Assembly (NCBI GenBank): GCA_903824185.1
Contig: CAIJVU010000063.1
Location: 1-64,000 of the forward strand
DNA from: an uncultured Hyphomicrobiales bacterium
Lineage (GTDB): Bacteria; Pseudomonadota; Alphaproteobacteria; Rhizobiales; Beijerinckiaceae
Length of the DNA: 64,000 nucleotides
Reading direction: 5' to 3'
Shown here: in pieces, positions 47,027 through 56,283 of the stretch
How positions within the stretch are numbered: the first letter of the stretch is position 1
How the letters are laid out: each line of letters opens with the position of its first letter
Translations under genes and position numbers: made by a program
Notes under the pieces: generated by a model
What the model was told of the DNA's origin: nothing
Database searches by the model: none
What the model saw: the letters and a program-made list of their open reading frames with translations, nothing else

Positions 47027-47347
47027 TCACTCAAACAAATCAGCATGTGTGCCCGCTCTGACAAAAATCACCTGCTCATTTTCAATCTGGTAAATGAGCA
47101 AAAAATCACCGCCGATATGACATTCACGATAGCCGTTCCATTCCCCCTTCAGCGGGTGGTCCAGCCATTCCGGTCCCAAAGCTTGGTCATTGGCCACCAG
47201 CAAGAGCATGACTTCCTTCAAACGCGGCATGTCAAAGCGGCCTGAGCGCGAAAGACGCTCCCAGTCTTTTTTGAAGTGCTTTGTAAAATCGCAGGAGCGC
47301 GGTCGTACCGCGCGTTTTGCGTCAGTGGGCTTTTTTATCGAGGGCAT
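47027..47347 (-). CDS. YafQ family type II toxin
   Basis: A 106-residue RelE-superfamily ribonuclease toxin that cuts mRNA on the ribosome. All residues reported as important in E. coli YafQ are present with the same spacing: H64, H77, D81 and H101 (H-P-L-K-G-E-W, Y-R-E-C-H-I-G-G-D-F, A-G-T-H). The start lies inside the antitoxin gene (26-base overlap), as is usual. The protein has about 14 extra basic residues at its N-terminus; a downstream start is possible. Confidence 0.93.
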   Translation of the reverse strand: MPSIKKPTDAKRAVRPRSCDFTKHFKKDWERLSRSGRFDMPRLKEVMLLLVANDQALGPEWLDHPLKGEWNGYRECHIGGDFLLIYQIENEQVIFVRAGTHADLFE

Positions 47348-47597
47348 TGATCAAATCCTGCCCCGATGAAAAGCCTTTGTTTCGCTGGATCAGCAGGGCG
47401 CGTGCTTCCCGCATGGCGTCTTGGGTTTCGGCATTCGGTATTTTGAGTTCGAACGGCAATCCTTTTTCGCGGGCGATACGGGTGAGCGTCATCCGCACGG
47501 CATCGGATACGGTCAATCCGAAATAATCAAGAACAGCCTCAGCCTCTTGCTTGATTGCGCCATCAATGCGGGCACGCACAAATGCATTGGTGGTCAT
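47322..47597 (-). CDS. RelB/DinJ family antitoxin
   Basis: A 91-residue antitoxin. Residues 5-50 form the DinJ-like ribbon-helix-helix DNA-binding domain (V-R-A-R-I-D, G-L-T-V-S-D-A-V-R-M, then P-F-E), and the C-terminal half would wrap the toxin. It is upstream of and overlaps the yafQ-type toxin gene; such pairs repress their own promoter. The start follows a GGAGAA-type Shine-Dalgarno on the minus strand. Confidence 0.92.
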   Translation of the reverse strand: MTTNAFVRARIDGAIKQEAEAVLDYFGLTVSDAVRMTLTRIAREKGLPFELKIPNAETQDAMREARALLIQRNKGFSSGQDLINALDKKAH

Positions 47598-47670
47598 CTC
47601 ATTTTCTCCTGATTATGGAAACAGTCTAGCTCAAATGGGCAACAAAGACAAGAAATGAAGGGGGGCACAA

Positions 47671-47708
47671 CAAAAAACCCGCCTGACCATGGTCAGACGG
47701 GTTTGAAT
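47671..47708 (-). terminator. rpmB: Intrinsic terminator of rpmB
   Basis: On the minus strand AACCCGTCTGACC (47703-47691) pairs with GGTCAGGCGGGTT (47690-47678) with one G-U pair, followed by a run of U. Very stable and 21 bases past the rpmB stop. Confidence 0.9.
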
Positions 47709-47728
47709 TTTAAAAGCGGGCCAGCTGA

Positions 47729-48028
47729 TTAGGCGTGGGCAGCGGCTTCCGCATGCTTCTTGTCGATTTCGCGCTTCAAGACGCGTGCGCCTTGCGACAA
47801 ATCGGTTTCCGAAGCCTTGATCAGGAACGAATCCAAACCACCGCGATGTTCAACGGTGCGCAGCGCATTGGCCGAAACGCGCAACCGCACGGAGCGTGCC
47901 AGCAGATCAGACTGCAAGGTCACATTGCACAGGTTGGGCAAGAAGCGGCGCTTGGTCTTGCGGTTCGAGTGGCTTACCAGATTGCCGCTCTGGACGGCTT
48001 TTCCCGTCAATTCGCAACGGCGTGCCAT
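47729..48028 (-). CDS. rpmB: 50S ribosomal protein L28
   Basis: A 99-residue ribosomal protein of the large subunit. The [10 protein letters not shown] start, the [12 protein letters not shown] segment and the C-terminal K-R-E-I-D-K-K are typical. An open frame continues upstream to 48118, but the ATG at 48028 gives the standard L28 protein. It is monocistronic, divergent from the DUF3108 gene, with a strong terminator. Confidence 0.97.
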   Translation of the reverse strand: MARRCELTGKAVQSGNLVSHSNRKTKRRFLPNLCNVTLQSDLLARSVRLRVSANALRTVEHRGGLDSFLIKASETDLSQGARVLKREIDKKHAEAAAHA

Positions 48029-48274
48029 GGGTGTCTTCCTTATTGCTCGATCAAATTCAAAAACGGTTTCGGCCACCAACCAAAAATCCACGCGCCCAAA
48101 GGGGCAGACAGATCCCAAGTCATGCCGGAGGATGAGGGTCTATAGGGGAGGATCACCACAGCGTCAAGTCAAAGCGCGACACGGATTCACAAATCAGCTA
48201 ATTTTATGCGCGCTCCAGATTCGGACGATCACCCCATAGGACCGGTTTTGCCACAGAATAACAGGGATAGAACA

Positions 48275-49153
48275 GTGTTTTGCGGCAAAAAGACCGCTTT
48301 GTCGTTCTGTTTCGGGGTTTTTCTGCTTGTTTCGGGGTCAAGTGACGCTGCTTTTCAGTTCACCAACCGCAAATTGGGCGCGCCGCTGGAAATCGATTAC
48401 CGCATCAGCCTGCTCGATATCGGCATCGGCGTGGCGCAGGCGCAAGGGGATCTGGGCAGCGGCCAGTACCGCCTGACCGTCAGGGCGCGCGCCACCGGCA
48501 TGGCGGGTTGGCTGACGGGGACATCGGCGGAGGCCTTTTCCATGGGTGCGCAGGTCGGCACGCGCGTGGTGCCGACAAGCCATGGTCTTGATTTTACAGG
48601 ACAAAAAAACGCCTTTTTGTTGCGGATGGGTTTGGTGGGCGGCACGGTGTCGCAGGTCAAAATCGATCCGCCGCTGATCCCGCGCGATGACCGCGTGCCG
48701 GTCGAGGAGAGCCATCGGCGCAATGTCGTTGATCCCATCGGCGCGACGATCTTTTTGCAGGGCCAACGCGGAGGCTCGCCTGATCCCGCGGTGTGCAACC
48801 GCACCTTGCCGGTGTTTGACGGGGTGGGGCGCTTTGATATCGCGCTCACCTATAAAGAGACCAAGCCGTTGAAAATATTGGGCTTTAATGGTCCTGTACT
48901 GGTCTGTTCCGTGCGTTATATCCCCGTGTCGGGCCATCGCATGAACCGGCCGGCGGTGGAATTCATGCGCGAGAACAAGGACATCGAGATTTGGCTGGGG
49001 CTGGTGCCCGGCACCCGCGCTTTGGTGCCGCTGCGCATCTATGTCAAAACCATGATCGGCGGGTTGGAAATCGAGGCCACGCGTTTTGGCGCGGTCGCGG
49101 GCGATCCGCTGCCTGCCGCCCAGCCGCCTGCGGATGCGCCCAAACAGCCTTGA
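48275..49153 (+). CDS. DUF3108 periplasmic protein
   Basis: A secreted protein of unknown function. With the GTG start at 48275 (after an AGGGA-like site) the first 25 residues form a clear Sec signal peptide ending S-S-D-A-A. The ATG at 48206 would place 23 polar residues in front of it, which is less likely. The mature part of about 265 residues is beta-rich and fits DUF3108, often found beside rpmB in alphaproteobacteria. The C-terminal I-K-V-x-T-M-I-G-G-L-E-I-E segment is typical. The Pro/Ala tail is probably disordered. Confidence 0.8.
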   Translation: MFCGKKTALSFCFGVFLLVSGSSDAAFQFTNRKLGAPLEIDYRISLLDIGIGVAQAQGDLGSGQYRLTVRARATGMAGWLTGTSAEAFSMGAQVGTRVVPTSHGLDFTGQKNAFLLRMGLVGGTVSQVKIDPPLIPRDDRVPVEESHRRNVVDPIGATIFLQGQRGGSPDPAVCNRTLPVFDGVGRFDIALTYKETKPLKILGFNGPVLVCSVRYIPVSGHRMNRPAVEFMRENKDIEIWLGLVPGTRALVPLRIYVKTMIGGLEIEATRFGAVAGDPLPAAQPPADAPKQP

Positions 49154-49336
49154 GGGGCAAAGCGGGGCAAGAAAGCTTTGGATGGCGGTTTGTTTTGCCC
49201 TGAAAAGGCGGGCCTATCCTGTCCAAATCCCTTCTGCCGCCCTATATTGGATTTGTTCTCTCTATCTCGGCTTTGTTTCGCCCCTATCCGGCTGGTTTTT
49301 TTCAAGGCTTTTTGGATTTTGTGAAGGTTTTTCTGG

Positions 49337-52300
49337 ATGCCCCCTCCGTTGATGCCCAGTTTGCGCGCGCGCGGTGTGGTGGCTGTCCTCGGCCCCACCA
49401 ATACCGGAAAAACCCATTATGCGATCGAGCGGATGCTGGCGCATGGCGGTGGTTTGATCGGCCTGCCGCTGCGGCTTCTGGCGCGTGAAGTCTATGGTCG
49501 TCTGGTTGATCGGGCAGGGCTTCATGCCGTGGCCTTGGTGACGGGTGAGGAAAAAATCAAACCGCCCAATGCCCGTTATTGGGTGGCAACGGTCGAAGCC
49601 ATGCCGGAGGATTTGCAGCTTCCCTTTGTGGCCATTGATGAAATTCAGCTGGCGGCGGATTTTGACCGCGGCCATGTGTTTACCGACCGCTTGCTCAATA
49701 TGCGCGGCCGCGAGGAAACATTGCTGATCGGCTCTGAAACCATGCGGCCCGTTTTGACGTCTCTTTTGCCGGGCCTGCATGTCATGACGCGGCCCCGCTT
49801 GTCGCAATTGACCTATGCGGGGGATGTGAAAGTCATGCGGTTGCCGCGCCGTTCGGCCATTGTCGCTTTTTCCGCCGAGGAGGTTTATGCGGTCGCCGAA
49901 TTGATGCGGCGGCAACGCGGCGGCGCCGCCGTTGTGTTGGGCGCTTTGTCGCCGCGCACCCGCAATGCGCAGGTCGAACTCTATCAATCGGGCGAAGTGG
50001 ATTATTTGGTCGCCACCGATGCCATCGGCATGGGGCTCAATCTCGATGTGGACCATGTGGCCTTTGCCAGTTCGCGAAAATTCGACGGACGACGGCATCG
50101 CTGGTTATATCCGTCAGAATTTGGCCAGATTGCCGGTCGCGCCGGCCGTTATATGCGCGATGGCACTTTCGGGACCACGGGACGCTGCGATCCTTTTGAT
50201 CCCGAATTGGTCGATGCGCTGGAAAATCATCAATTTGATGCCGTCCAGACCTTGCAGTGGCGCAATGCTGACCTCGATTTTCGGTCTATCGAAAGCTTGT
50301 TGGCCTCGCTTGAGCAACCGCCCCGCGAAGAGGGTTTGGAGCCTGCCCAGCCTGCCGATGATTATCTGGTGCTCGATGCCTTATCCCGCCATGCGGATAT
50401 CAAAAAACAGGTTCAGGGGCGTGCGGCAGTCGAAAAATTGTGGGGATTGTGCCAAATTCCTGATTATCGGCGGGTTTCCCCGCAGATGCATGCTGATCTA
50501 ATTGAAACATTATATCGGCAATTACGAGACTTCGGGCGTTTGAAAACCGACTGGTTCAAGGCGCGCGTCGCGGAAGTAGACAGGGTTGACGGCGATCTGG
50601 ATACGCTTTCAACCCGTATCGCCCATGTACGAACACTGACATTTATTGCACAAAGACCTGACTGGCTTGTTGATCCTGCCCATTGGCAGGGCGTGACGCG
50701 TCAGGTAGAGGACAAGGTGTCAGATGCTTTGCATGAGCGGTTGACGCAACGTTTTGTGGATCGGCGCACAAGTGTTTTGATGCGCCGCCTGAGAGAGAAT
50801 GCAATGTTAGAAGCGGAAATATCAGCAACGGGCGAAGTTACGGTCGAAGGTCATGTCATTGGCCATTTGCAAGGCTTTCAATTTGTGCCCGATCCGCAAG
50901 CCGGCGGAACCGAGGCCAAAGCCTTGCGGGCCACAGCGACCAAGGCTCTGGCGCAGGAATTCGACAACCGTGCCCAAAGGGTGATCAACGGTGTGGATGA
51001 TGCCTTCGCTTTGGCGCAGGATGGCGCATTGCGTTGGCTCGGGGAAGTGGTGGCCCGCATCACATCCGGCGAAAGGGTGCTGGAACCGCAAATCCGTCTC
51101 TTGGCGGATGAGCAATTGGCCGGTGCCCCGCGTGAGGGGGTCGAGGCCCGGCTGCAAACCTGGCTGAAGGCGCATATCGCCAAACTGCTGGGACCGCTTC
51201 AGGCCTTGGAAAGCGCGGAAAGCCTGACCGGTATTGCCCGCGGCATTGCCTATCAGGTCTATGAAAGCTTGGGCGTTCTCGATCGCACAAAAGTCGCGGA
51301 TGAAGTCAAAACATTGGAACAGGCCGACAGGGCCGCCTTGCGCGCCTTGGGGGTCCGTTTTGGAGCGTTCCATTTGACGGTACCGGCTTTGCTGAAACCG
51401 GCGCCACGCGCGCTTGTGGCGCAATTATGGGCGCTGCATCACCCCGATCTCGATCACGCCAAACTCGAAGAAATCTTGCATCTGGCCTATTCCGGTCGCA
51501 CCTCTATTCCGGCGGATGCGGCTTTGGGGCCGGATTTGTACCGTATGGCCGGGTTCCGTTTGTGCGGCCAGCGCGCGGTGCGGGTCGATATTCTCGAGCG
51601 TTTGGCGGATTTGATCCGGCCAGCCATCCAATATCGTCCGGGCCTGACGGGCGGCGAACCCCCTGCCGGAGCAGCGGATGGGGACGGTTTTGTCGTCACC
51701 ACTGCCATGACCTCTTTGTGTGGATGTGCGGGCGAGGATTTTTCCGAAATTTTACGGGCCCTTGGCTATGTCATGACCAAACGCACCGGTCCGGCCATTA
51801 CCAAAGCGCTGGTGCCCTTGGCACCGATGGAAGAGGTATCGGCTGTTGCGCAAACAAGCGCTGAACCAGCGTCCGAAGCCCCTGAACAAACAGACCAAAC
51901 GCCTGCACCAGCAGCAGAAGAGCCAGAACAAACCGAACAAACCTCTGGCGAGGCACAGGTTGTGGCGTCAGACAGTCTGTCTGAAACACCCGCTGAACCA
52001 TCCGCTGACACGCTTGCGCCGGAGGCCGGTGCTGCCGACGCTGCGGTTCCAGAGGCGGTGGTGGCTGAGGAGGCAGAGATCGAGATCTGGCGTCAGCAGC
52101 GCCAGCACCGGCCCCGTCATCAGGGACAAGACCGACATAAGGGTCGCCACAAAGGCGCTGGGTCAACACCCTCGACCGACACGTCATCACCCGAAGAGAA
52201 AAAAGAGGGCGCGTCACCGCGCCGTGACCGTCCGGCCTTCAAAGCGCGTCCGCAAGGCGGGGAGGGTGGAAAATCCGAGGCAGGTGAAGGGCGCTCCTTC

Positions 52301-52534
52301 CGGCCGAAACGCAGCGATCACAAAGGCCATGACGGCAAGCCGCAGGGCGAGCGCGGGTCGCAGGAACGCGGCGGTAAAAATCAGCGTCAGTCCGGCCGGG
52401 ACCGCCCGATGTCCAGCTGGCAGGACCAGCCGCGCAAGCAAAGCAATCAGGAACCCGATCCCAATTCACCTTTCGCCAAGTTGCTGGCCTTGAAAGCGCA
52501 GATGCAGGGTGGTTCCGATCAGGATAAAAGCTAG
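49337..52534 (+). CDS. SUV3-like superfamily-2 RNA helicase with long disordered tail
   Basis: A 1,065-residue protein. Residues 1-330 form a helicase core like mitochondrial SUV3: Walker A G-P-T-N-T-G-K-T at 19-26, D-E-I-Q at 101-104 in place of DEAD, S-E-T for motif III at 133-135, D-A-I-G-M-G-L-N near 228-235 and Q-I-A-G-R-A-G-R at 264-271. A long middle region and a SUV3-like C-terminal region (to about 820) follow. From about 835 to the end it is rich in Pro/Glu/Ala/Thr, then in Lys/Arg/Gly/Gln, and is surely disordered. In mitochondria SUV3 works with PNPase in RNA decay; a similar role here is inferred. The S4-domain gene starts 5 bases later. Confidence 0.88.
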   Translation: MPPPLMPSLRARGVVAVLGPTNTGKTHYAIERMLAHGGGLIGLPLRLLAREVYGRLVDRAGLHAVALVTGEEKIKPPNARYWVATVEAMPEDLQLPFVAIDEIQLAADFDRGHVFTDRLLNMRGREETLLIGSETMRPVLTSLLPGLHVMTRPRLSQLTYAGDVKVMRLPRRSAIVAFSAEEVYAVAELMRRQRGGAAVVLGALSPRTRNAQVELYQSGEVDYLVATDAIGMGLNLDVDHVAFASSRKFDGRRHRWLYPSEFGQIAGRAGRYMRDGTFGTTGRCDPFDPELVDALENHQFDAVQTLQWRNADLDFRSIESLLASLEQPPREEGLEPAQPADDYLVLDALSRHADIKKQVQGRAAVEKLWGLCQIPDYRRVSPQMHADLIETLYRQLRDFGRLKTDWFKARVAEVDRVDGDLDTLSTRIAHVRTLTFIAQRPDWLVDPAHWQGVTRQVEDKVSDALHERLTQRFVDRRTSVLMRRLRENAMLEAEISATGEVTVEGHVIGHLQGFQFVPDPQAGGTEAKALRATATKALAQEFDNRAQRVINGVDDAFALAQDGALRWLGEVVARITSGERVLEPQIRLLADEQLAGAPREGVEARLQTWLKAHIAKLLGPLQALESAESLTGIARGIAYQVYESLGVLDRTKVADEVKTLEQADRAALRALGVRFGAFHLTVPALLKPAPRALVAQLWALHHPDLDHAKLEEILHLAYSGRTSIPADAALGPDLYRMAGFRLCGQRAVRVDILERLADLIRPAIQYRPGLTGGEPPAGAADGDGFVVTTAMTSLCGCAGEDFSEILRALGYVMTKRTGPAITKALVPLAPMEEVSAVAQTSAEPASEAPEQTDQTPAPAAEEPEQTEQTSGEAQVVASDSLSETPAEPSADTLAPEAGAADAAVPEAVVAEEAEIEIWRQQRQHRPRHQGQDRHKGRHKGAGSTPSTDTSSPEEKKEGASPRRDRPAFKARPQGGEGGKSEAGEGRSFRPKRSDHKGHDGKPQGERGSQERGGKNQRQSGRDRPMSSWQDQPRKQSNQEPDPNSPFAKLLALKAQMQGGSDQDKS

Positions 52535-52539
52535 GCTTT

Positions 52540-52863
52540 ATGGCGGCACGCAAACCTTCATCAGGACGACAGGGTGATGAAAGCGGTGATGACGAGCGTC
52601 AGCGTCTCGACAAGTTTTTGGTCTATGCGCGCTTTGTCAAAACACGGACTTTGGCCGCGGAATTGATCCAGCGGGGACGCGTGCGGTTGAACGGACAGCG
52701 TGTGTCCAAGCCAGACCGGAAGATTGTGCCGGGCGATGTTTTGACGCTGACCCTGCCCCATGCCACGGAAGTGGTGCGCTTGCTTGATTTGCCGGAAAAA
52801 CGGGGTTCGGCACACGATATGGCAGAACTTTACGAGCGTCTTTCCAGCGAAAAGCCGCGTTAA
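52540..52863 (+). CDS. S4-domain RNA-binding protein (HSP15-like)
   Basis: A 107-residue protein with an S4 fold: R-L-D-K-F-L-V-Y-A-R-F near 22-32, the R-G-R-V-R-L-N-G motif near 45-52, and V-x-P-G-D-V-L-T-L. HSP15-type S4 proteins bind ribosomal complexes stalled by premature release. It is 5 bases behind the helicase gene and probably co-transcribed, which suggests a shared RNA quality-control task. Confidence 0.88.
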   Translation: MAARKPSSGRQGDESGDDERQRLDKFLVYARFVKTRTLAAELIQRGRVRLNGQRVSKPDRKIVPGDVLTLTLPHATEVVRLLDLPEKRGSAHDMAELYERLSSEKPR

Positions 52864-52989
52864 ACAGTCAAAAAGACCAAGTCATGAGGCAAAGAAAGAG
52901 AAAGACTTTCTCTTGCATCGCACAATCAAACTGATTAGAGCAGGTTCAGGTATAAGCCTGCCGAGACGTAGCGGATATAGGAGACACCG

Positions 52990-53328
52990 ATGACCTATGT
53001 TGTCGTCGAAAATTGCATCAAATGTAAATATATGGACTGCGTCGAGGTCTGTCCGGTCGATTGTTTCTATGAAGGCGAAAATATGCTCGTCATTCATCCT
53101 GACGAATGTATTGATTGTGGCGTCTGCGAGCCCGAATGTCCGGCGGAAGCGATCAAGCCCGATACCGAAAAGGGTCTTGAAAGCTGGCTGAAGCTGAATG
53201 CCGATTATGCCAAAAGCTGGCCGAATGTGACGATCAAGCGCGATCCCTTGCCCGAGGCCAAAGAGCATGACGGGGAAGAAGGCAAGTTGGAAAAATATTT
53301 CTCAACCGAGCCGGGTCAGGGCGACTAA
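52990..53328 (+). CDS. fdxA: 7Fe-type ferredoxin FdxA
   Basis: A 112-residue two-cluster ferredoxin. Cysteines at 9, 17 and 50 fit the 3Fe-4S site, and 21, 40, 43 and 46 the 4Fe-4S site; additional cysteines at 12 and 25 are usual in this family. The long C-terminal extension with Y-A-K-S-W-P-N is typical of FdxA. It stands between the S4 protein gene and carD, a conserved alphaproteobacterial order. Confidence 0.95.
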   Translation: MTYVVVENCIKCKYMDCVEVCPVDCFYEGENMLVIHPDECIDCGVCEPECPAEAIKPDTEKGLESWLKLNADYAKSWPNVTIKRDPLPEAKEHDGEEGKLEKYFSTEPGQGD

Positions 53329-53618
53329 AGCACTCCTCGTTCTAAATTTAACATTTTTGCACGTCAGGCATGCGAATCATTTTCATGCTGACCCCGCCTT
53401 TGTCTTTGAAATTGGTGATTTTTTCTGTTATACAGGGCGATATTCTTGGTTTCCGCCCATGGAAAGTCTGACCCGCGTCTTCCTCCGGCCCATTTTTGAG
53501 CTAGGAAGCGGCAAAGGTTTTTTGTTGGATTGATCAACCAAAATAACAAGGCTTTTCAATAAGCCGGCCCTCATCCTGCCCAGCTGCATGGCTGCCGACC
53601 GCGGAGTATAACGATATT

Positions 53619-54218
53619 ATGACGAGTGCAAAGAAATCGACCCAACGTCAGGGTTTCAAGACTGGTGAGTCCGTTGTTTATCCGGCCCATGGGGTTGGAA
53701 CCATCACCGCCATCGAAGAGCAGGAAGTGGCCGGTTTCAAACTGGAATTATTCGTTATCAGCTTTGAAAAAGACAAAATGACCTTGCGGGTGCCCACCGC
53801 CAAAGCATCGCAGGTTGGCATGCGGAAATTGGCCGAAAGCGGCATTTTGACCCGTGCTCTGGATACGATTGCCGGTCGTGCGCGGATTAAACGGACCATG
53901 TGGTCGCGTCGGGCGCAGGAATATGAAGCCAAGATCAATTCCGGCGATCTCGTGTCGATTGCGGAAGTGGTGCGCGATCTTTACCGCTCCGAGGCCCAGC
54001 CCGAGCAGTCTTATTCCGAGCGCCAGCTTTATGAAGCCGCTTTGGATCGCATGGTGCGTGAATTGGCCGCGGCCCATAAAGTCACCGAGCCCGAAGCCGT
54101 GAAAATGATTGAAGCCCAATTGGCGAAATCACCCCGTCGTGCCAAGGCCACGGAAGCCGAGGTCGAAGTCGAGGCGGATGAGGATACGGAAGAGGGCGGC
54201 GAGGCTGAAGCAGCCTGA
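53619..54218 (+). CDS. CarD/CdnL family RNA polymerase-binding regulator
   Basis: A 199-residue member of the CarD_CdnL_TRCF family, which binds the RNA polymerase beta subunit and stabilises open promoter complexes, notably at rRNA promoters. The N-terminal RNA-polymerase-interacting domain (V-V-Y-P-A-H-G-V-G near 20-28) is followed by a helical DNA-contacting domain with the conserved W-S-R-R. The C-terminus is an Ala/Glu/Asp-rich acidic tail. Ends in a strong terminator. Confidence 0.94.
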   Translation: MTSAKKSTQRQGFKTGESVVYPAHGVGTITAIEEQEVAGFKLELFVISFEKDKMTLRVPTAKASQVGMRKLAESGILTRALDTIAGRARIKRTMWSRRAQEYEAKINSGDLVSIAEVVRDLYRSEAQPEQSYSERQLYEAALDRMVRELAAAHKVTEPEAVKMIEAQLAKSPRRAKATEAEVEVEADEDTEEGGEAEAA

Positions 54219-54254
54219 GCCCGTCAGCATCCATTCCTTTTTAAGCTCAAGATC

Positions 54255-54280
54255 AAGGCCCGATGTTCGGGCCTTTTTTC
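54255..54280 (+). terminator. Intrinsic terminator of the carD gene
   Basis: AAGGCCCGA (54255-54263) and TCGGGCCTT (54267-54275) form a nine-pair stem with a three-base loop, followed by a T-run. Confidence 0.9.
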
Positions 54281-54315
54281 TTTTCGTTTTTCGGATGGAT
54301 TTGGGCGTTGGCTCT

Positions 54316-55797
54316 CTATTCACTGATGATTTTATACGGACGGCCGATTTGGATCGGTCCATGATCCAATCCGTTGATCATATAAAAGCGCTCCTGCGCA
54401 TGATCGTTGAGAGAGGATTGCGCGGCCAGACTCTCCGCGGTGTCTCCGGTTTTTGCCAAGACGATTTTCAGGCGCAAGGGCCTGATCTGCAGGCTTTCTT
54501 CGGGCCGTAAGATGCGGAAACTCGCAATGGATTGGCGGAACAGGCCATCCAGATCCCCTGTCAGAGGATTGGCCGCAAAGATAAAGCGATAGATTTTATC
54601 GTCTTTGACAATGGCTGCCAACCGGAAGCGCCAATCCCGCCCGCTGGCGATGGTGGTGGCTGCCTCAAGACCGTTGACCGTCATGGCTTCGATCGGCCCC
54701 AGACTGGTATTGTCGATCCAGCCGGATTGCAACGCGCTGCTGGCACTGTGCTCGCCACGTGCAATCTGGTCAAACCGCAGGGCCACGGGTCGTCCGGGCA
54801 AAACGCCGACCAAAGCCTTGGCACTGTTGTCGAGCACAAAGGTATCAGGCGCCGAAAAACTGATATTGAGGGCGGGATGGGTGAAATGGCGACCGCGGAC
54901 AAGCCCTTGTACGGGATCATCGCCATAGATCATGTCTTGCAGGGACAGGAGCCATGCGTCGCGTTCGCTGTCCGGCGTGGGCGGTGCTGGCAACTGCCGA
55001 CCTTCTTGCAAGACACGCGTGATGCGTTCGGGTGTCGTGGGGTGGGAAAACAGGAAATGGTTTTTCTGATAATCGAAATCACCGAATAGCCGCCCGCGCA
55101 GGGCCGTATCCCGTCCCAATGTTTTCAGAATATGCGCGGCGGCAAAGGGATCATAGCCTGCCTGCGCCATCATGCGGACGCCCGAAAGATCCGCCTCTGT
55201 TTCCTGCGCGCGCGAAAAGCTGGCAAGCGTCATCAAGCCCCGCGCCTCGATCCGTTCCAGAGACTGGCTTTGCAGGAGCGGTTCCATCTCTTTGATCTGC
55301 TGAGACACTTGTCGGGCCGCCACTTCCCGTTGTTGGCGGTGCTGCAACAGCACATGCGACAATTCATGCGCCATGACGGCGGCAATTTCCGCGGGATCAT
55401 TGCTCATGGCCACAAGGCCGCGGCTGATAAAAATGTCACCGTCTTCCAAAGCAAAAGCATTGGGGGTCGGGCTATTGAGAAGAGTGAGGCGAAACGACCG
55501 GTTCAATGCGGGCGCATGCGCCAGCAAACGCGCAAGAATGGTCTCCAGACGGCTTTGCACGGCTTGGTTCTGATAGGCCCCGCCGAAGGCTATCAGCAAG
55601 CGGTCGCGCTCGCTTAGAAAGGGTGTGACCGTGCTATAGGGCGCTCCGCTCGGGATCGAGGGTGTCGGACTATCAGCGCGCTTGGCACAGGCTGAAAGGC
55701 TGAGCAGGATCAGACCAAGACCGGCCATCCGCCGGAAAAAGGTGCCTTTTTCCCGAACAGCCGAAAAAAACCCGTTTATTGGCACACAAAAGGTCAC
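54316..55797 (-). CDS. M48 family zinc metalloprotease, probable lipoprotein
   Basis: A 493-residue BepA-like peptidase. The zinc site is H144-E-L-S-H148 with E201 in E-T-E-A-D as third ligand. Residues 21-37 form a lipoprotein-type signal with two Arg, a hydrophobic stretch and lipobox L-S-A-C. The C-terminal 60 residues (A-K-T-G-D-T-A-E-S-L-A) resemble a LysM-type peptidoglycan-binding unit, unlike the TPR tail of E. coli BepA. The GTG at 55797 is used because the ATG at 55728 would leave the signal peptide without its basic start. The role is probably envelope quality control. Confidence 0.87.
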   Translation of the reverse strand: MTFCVPINGFFSAVREKGTFFRRMAGLGLILLSLSACAKRADSPTPSIPSGAPYSTVTPFLSERDRLLIAFGGAYQNQAVQSRLETILARLLAHAPALNRSFRLTLLNSPTPNAFALEDGDIFISRGLVAMSNDPAEIAAVMAHELSHVLLQHRQQREVAARQVSQQIKEMEPLLQSQSLERIEARGLMTLASFSRAQETEADLSGVRMMAQAGYDPFAAAHILKTLGRDTALRGRLFGDFDYQKNHFLFSHPTTPERITRVLQEGRQLPAPPTPDSERDAWLLSLQDMIYGDDPVQGLVRGRHFTHPALNISFSAPDTFVLDNSAKALVGVLPGRPVALRFDQIARGEHSASSALQSGWIDNTSLGPIEAMTVNGLEAATTIASGRDWRFRLAAIVKDDKIYRFIFAANPLTGDLDGLFRQSIASFRILRPEESLQIRPLRLKIVLAKTGDTAESLAAQSSLNDHAQERFYMINGLDHGPIQIGRPYKIISE

Positions 55798-56002
55798 GAT
55801 CCAGGATCCCGTCCCATGAAACAGGCATTCAACCTAGCCAAAGCCGAGCAGGGAAGGCAAGCCTCCCCCAAGAGAATGGTGCCTTTTGGGTTGATGCCGA
55901 AAAGGCGCAGGCCCTTTTCGCCCTCACGCGGTTTTTTTGAAACCCGCGTCCCTTTCCGATGCTGGCTCTTGCAAGCACTTTATGCTATCGCGGGCGCGAG
56001 CG

Positions 56003-56079
<77 letters not shown>

Positions 56080-56283
56080 ATGTCAGGGCTGATCAATCCG
56101 GCATGCCTGCCCAGACTTTGCGGGCTATCTTTGTGTGTCATCGTGTTCCAATATGGTTCAAGAATAATCGGCCTTGGGCGACCAAGGCCTGTGAATGTGA
56201 GGGATGGATGATGCTGGTTAAAACCGCTGCGGGCTTGTCTGTGTCTTTGCCCTTTGATGCCTGCCCGCGCGTTTGAGTCACGG

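Noticed and set aside
46574-47245. 223-codon plus-strand open frame across the palindrome
   Set aside because: It runs from the displaced cobT end through the palindromic element and antisense into the toxin gene; no family-like motif and no good ribosome-binding site.
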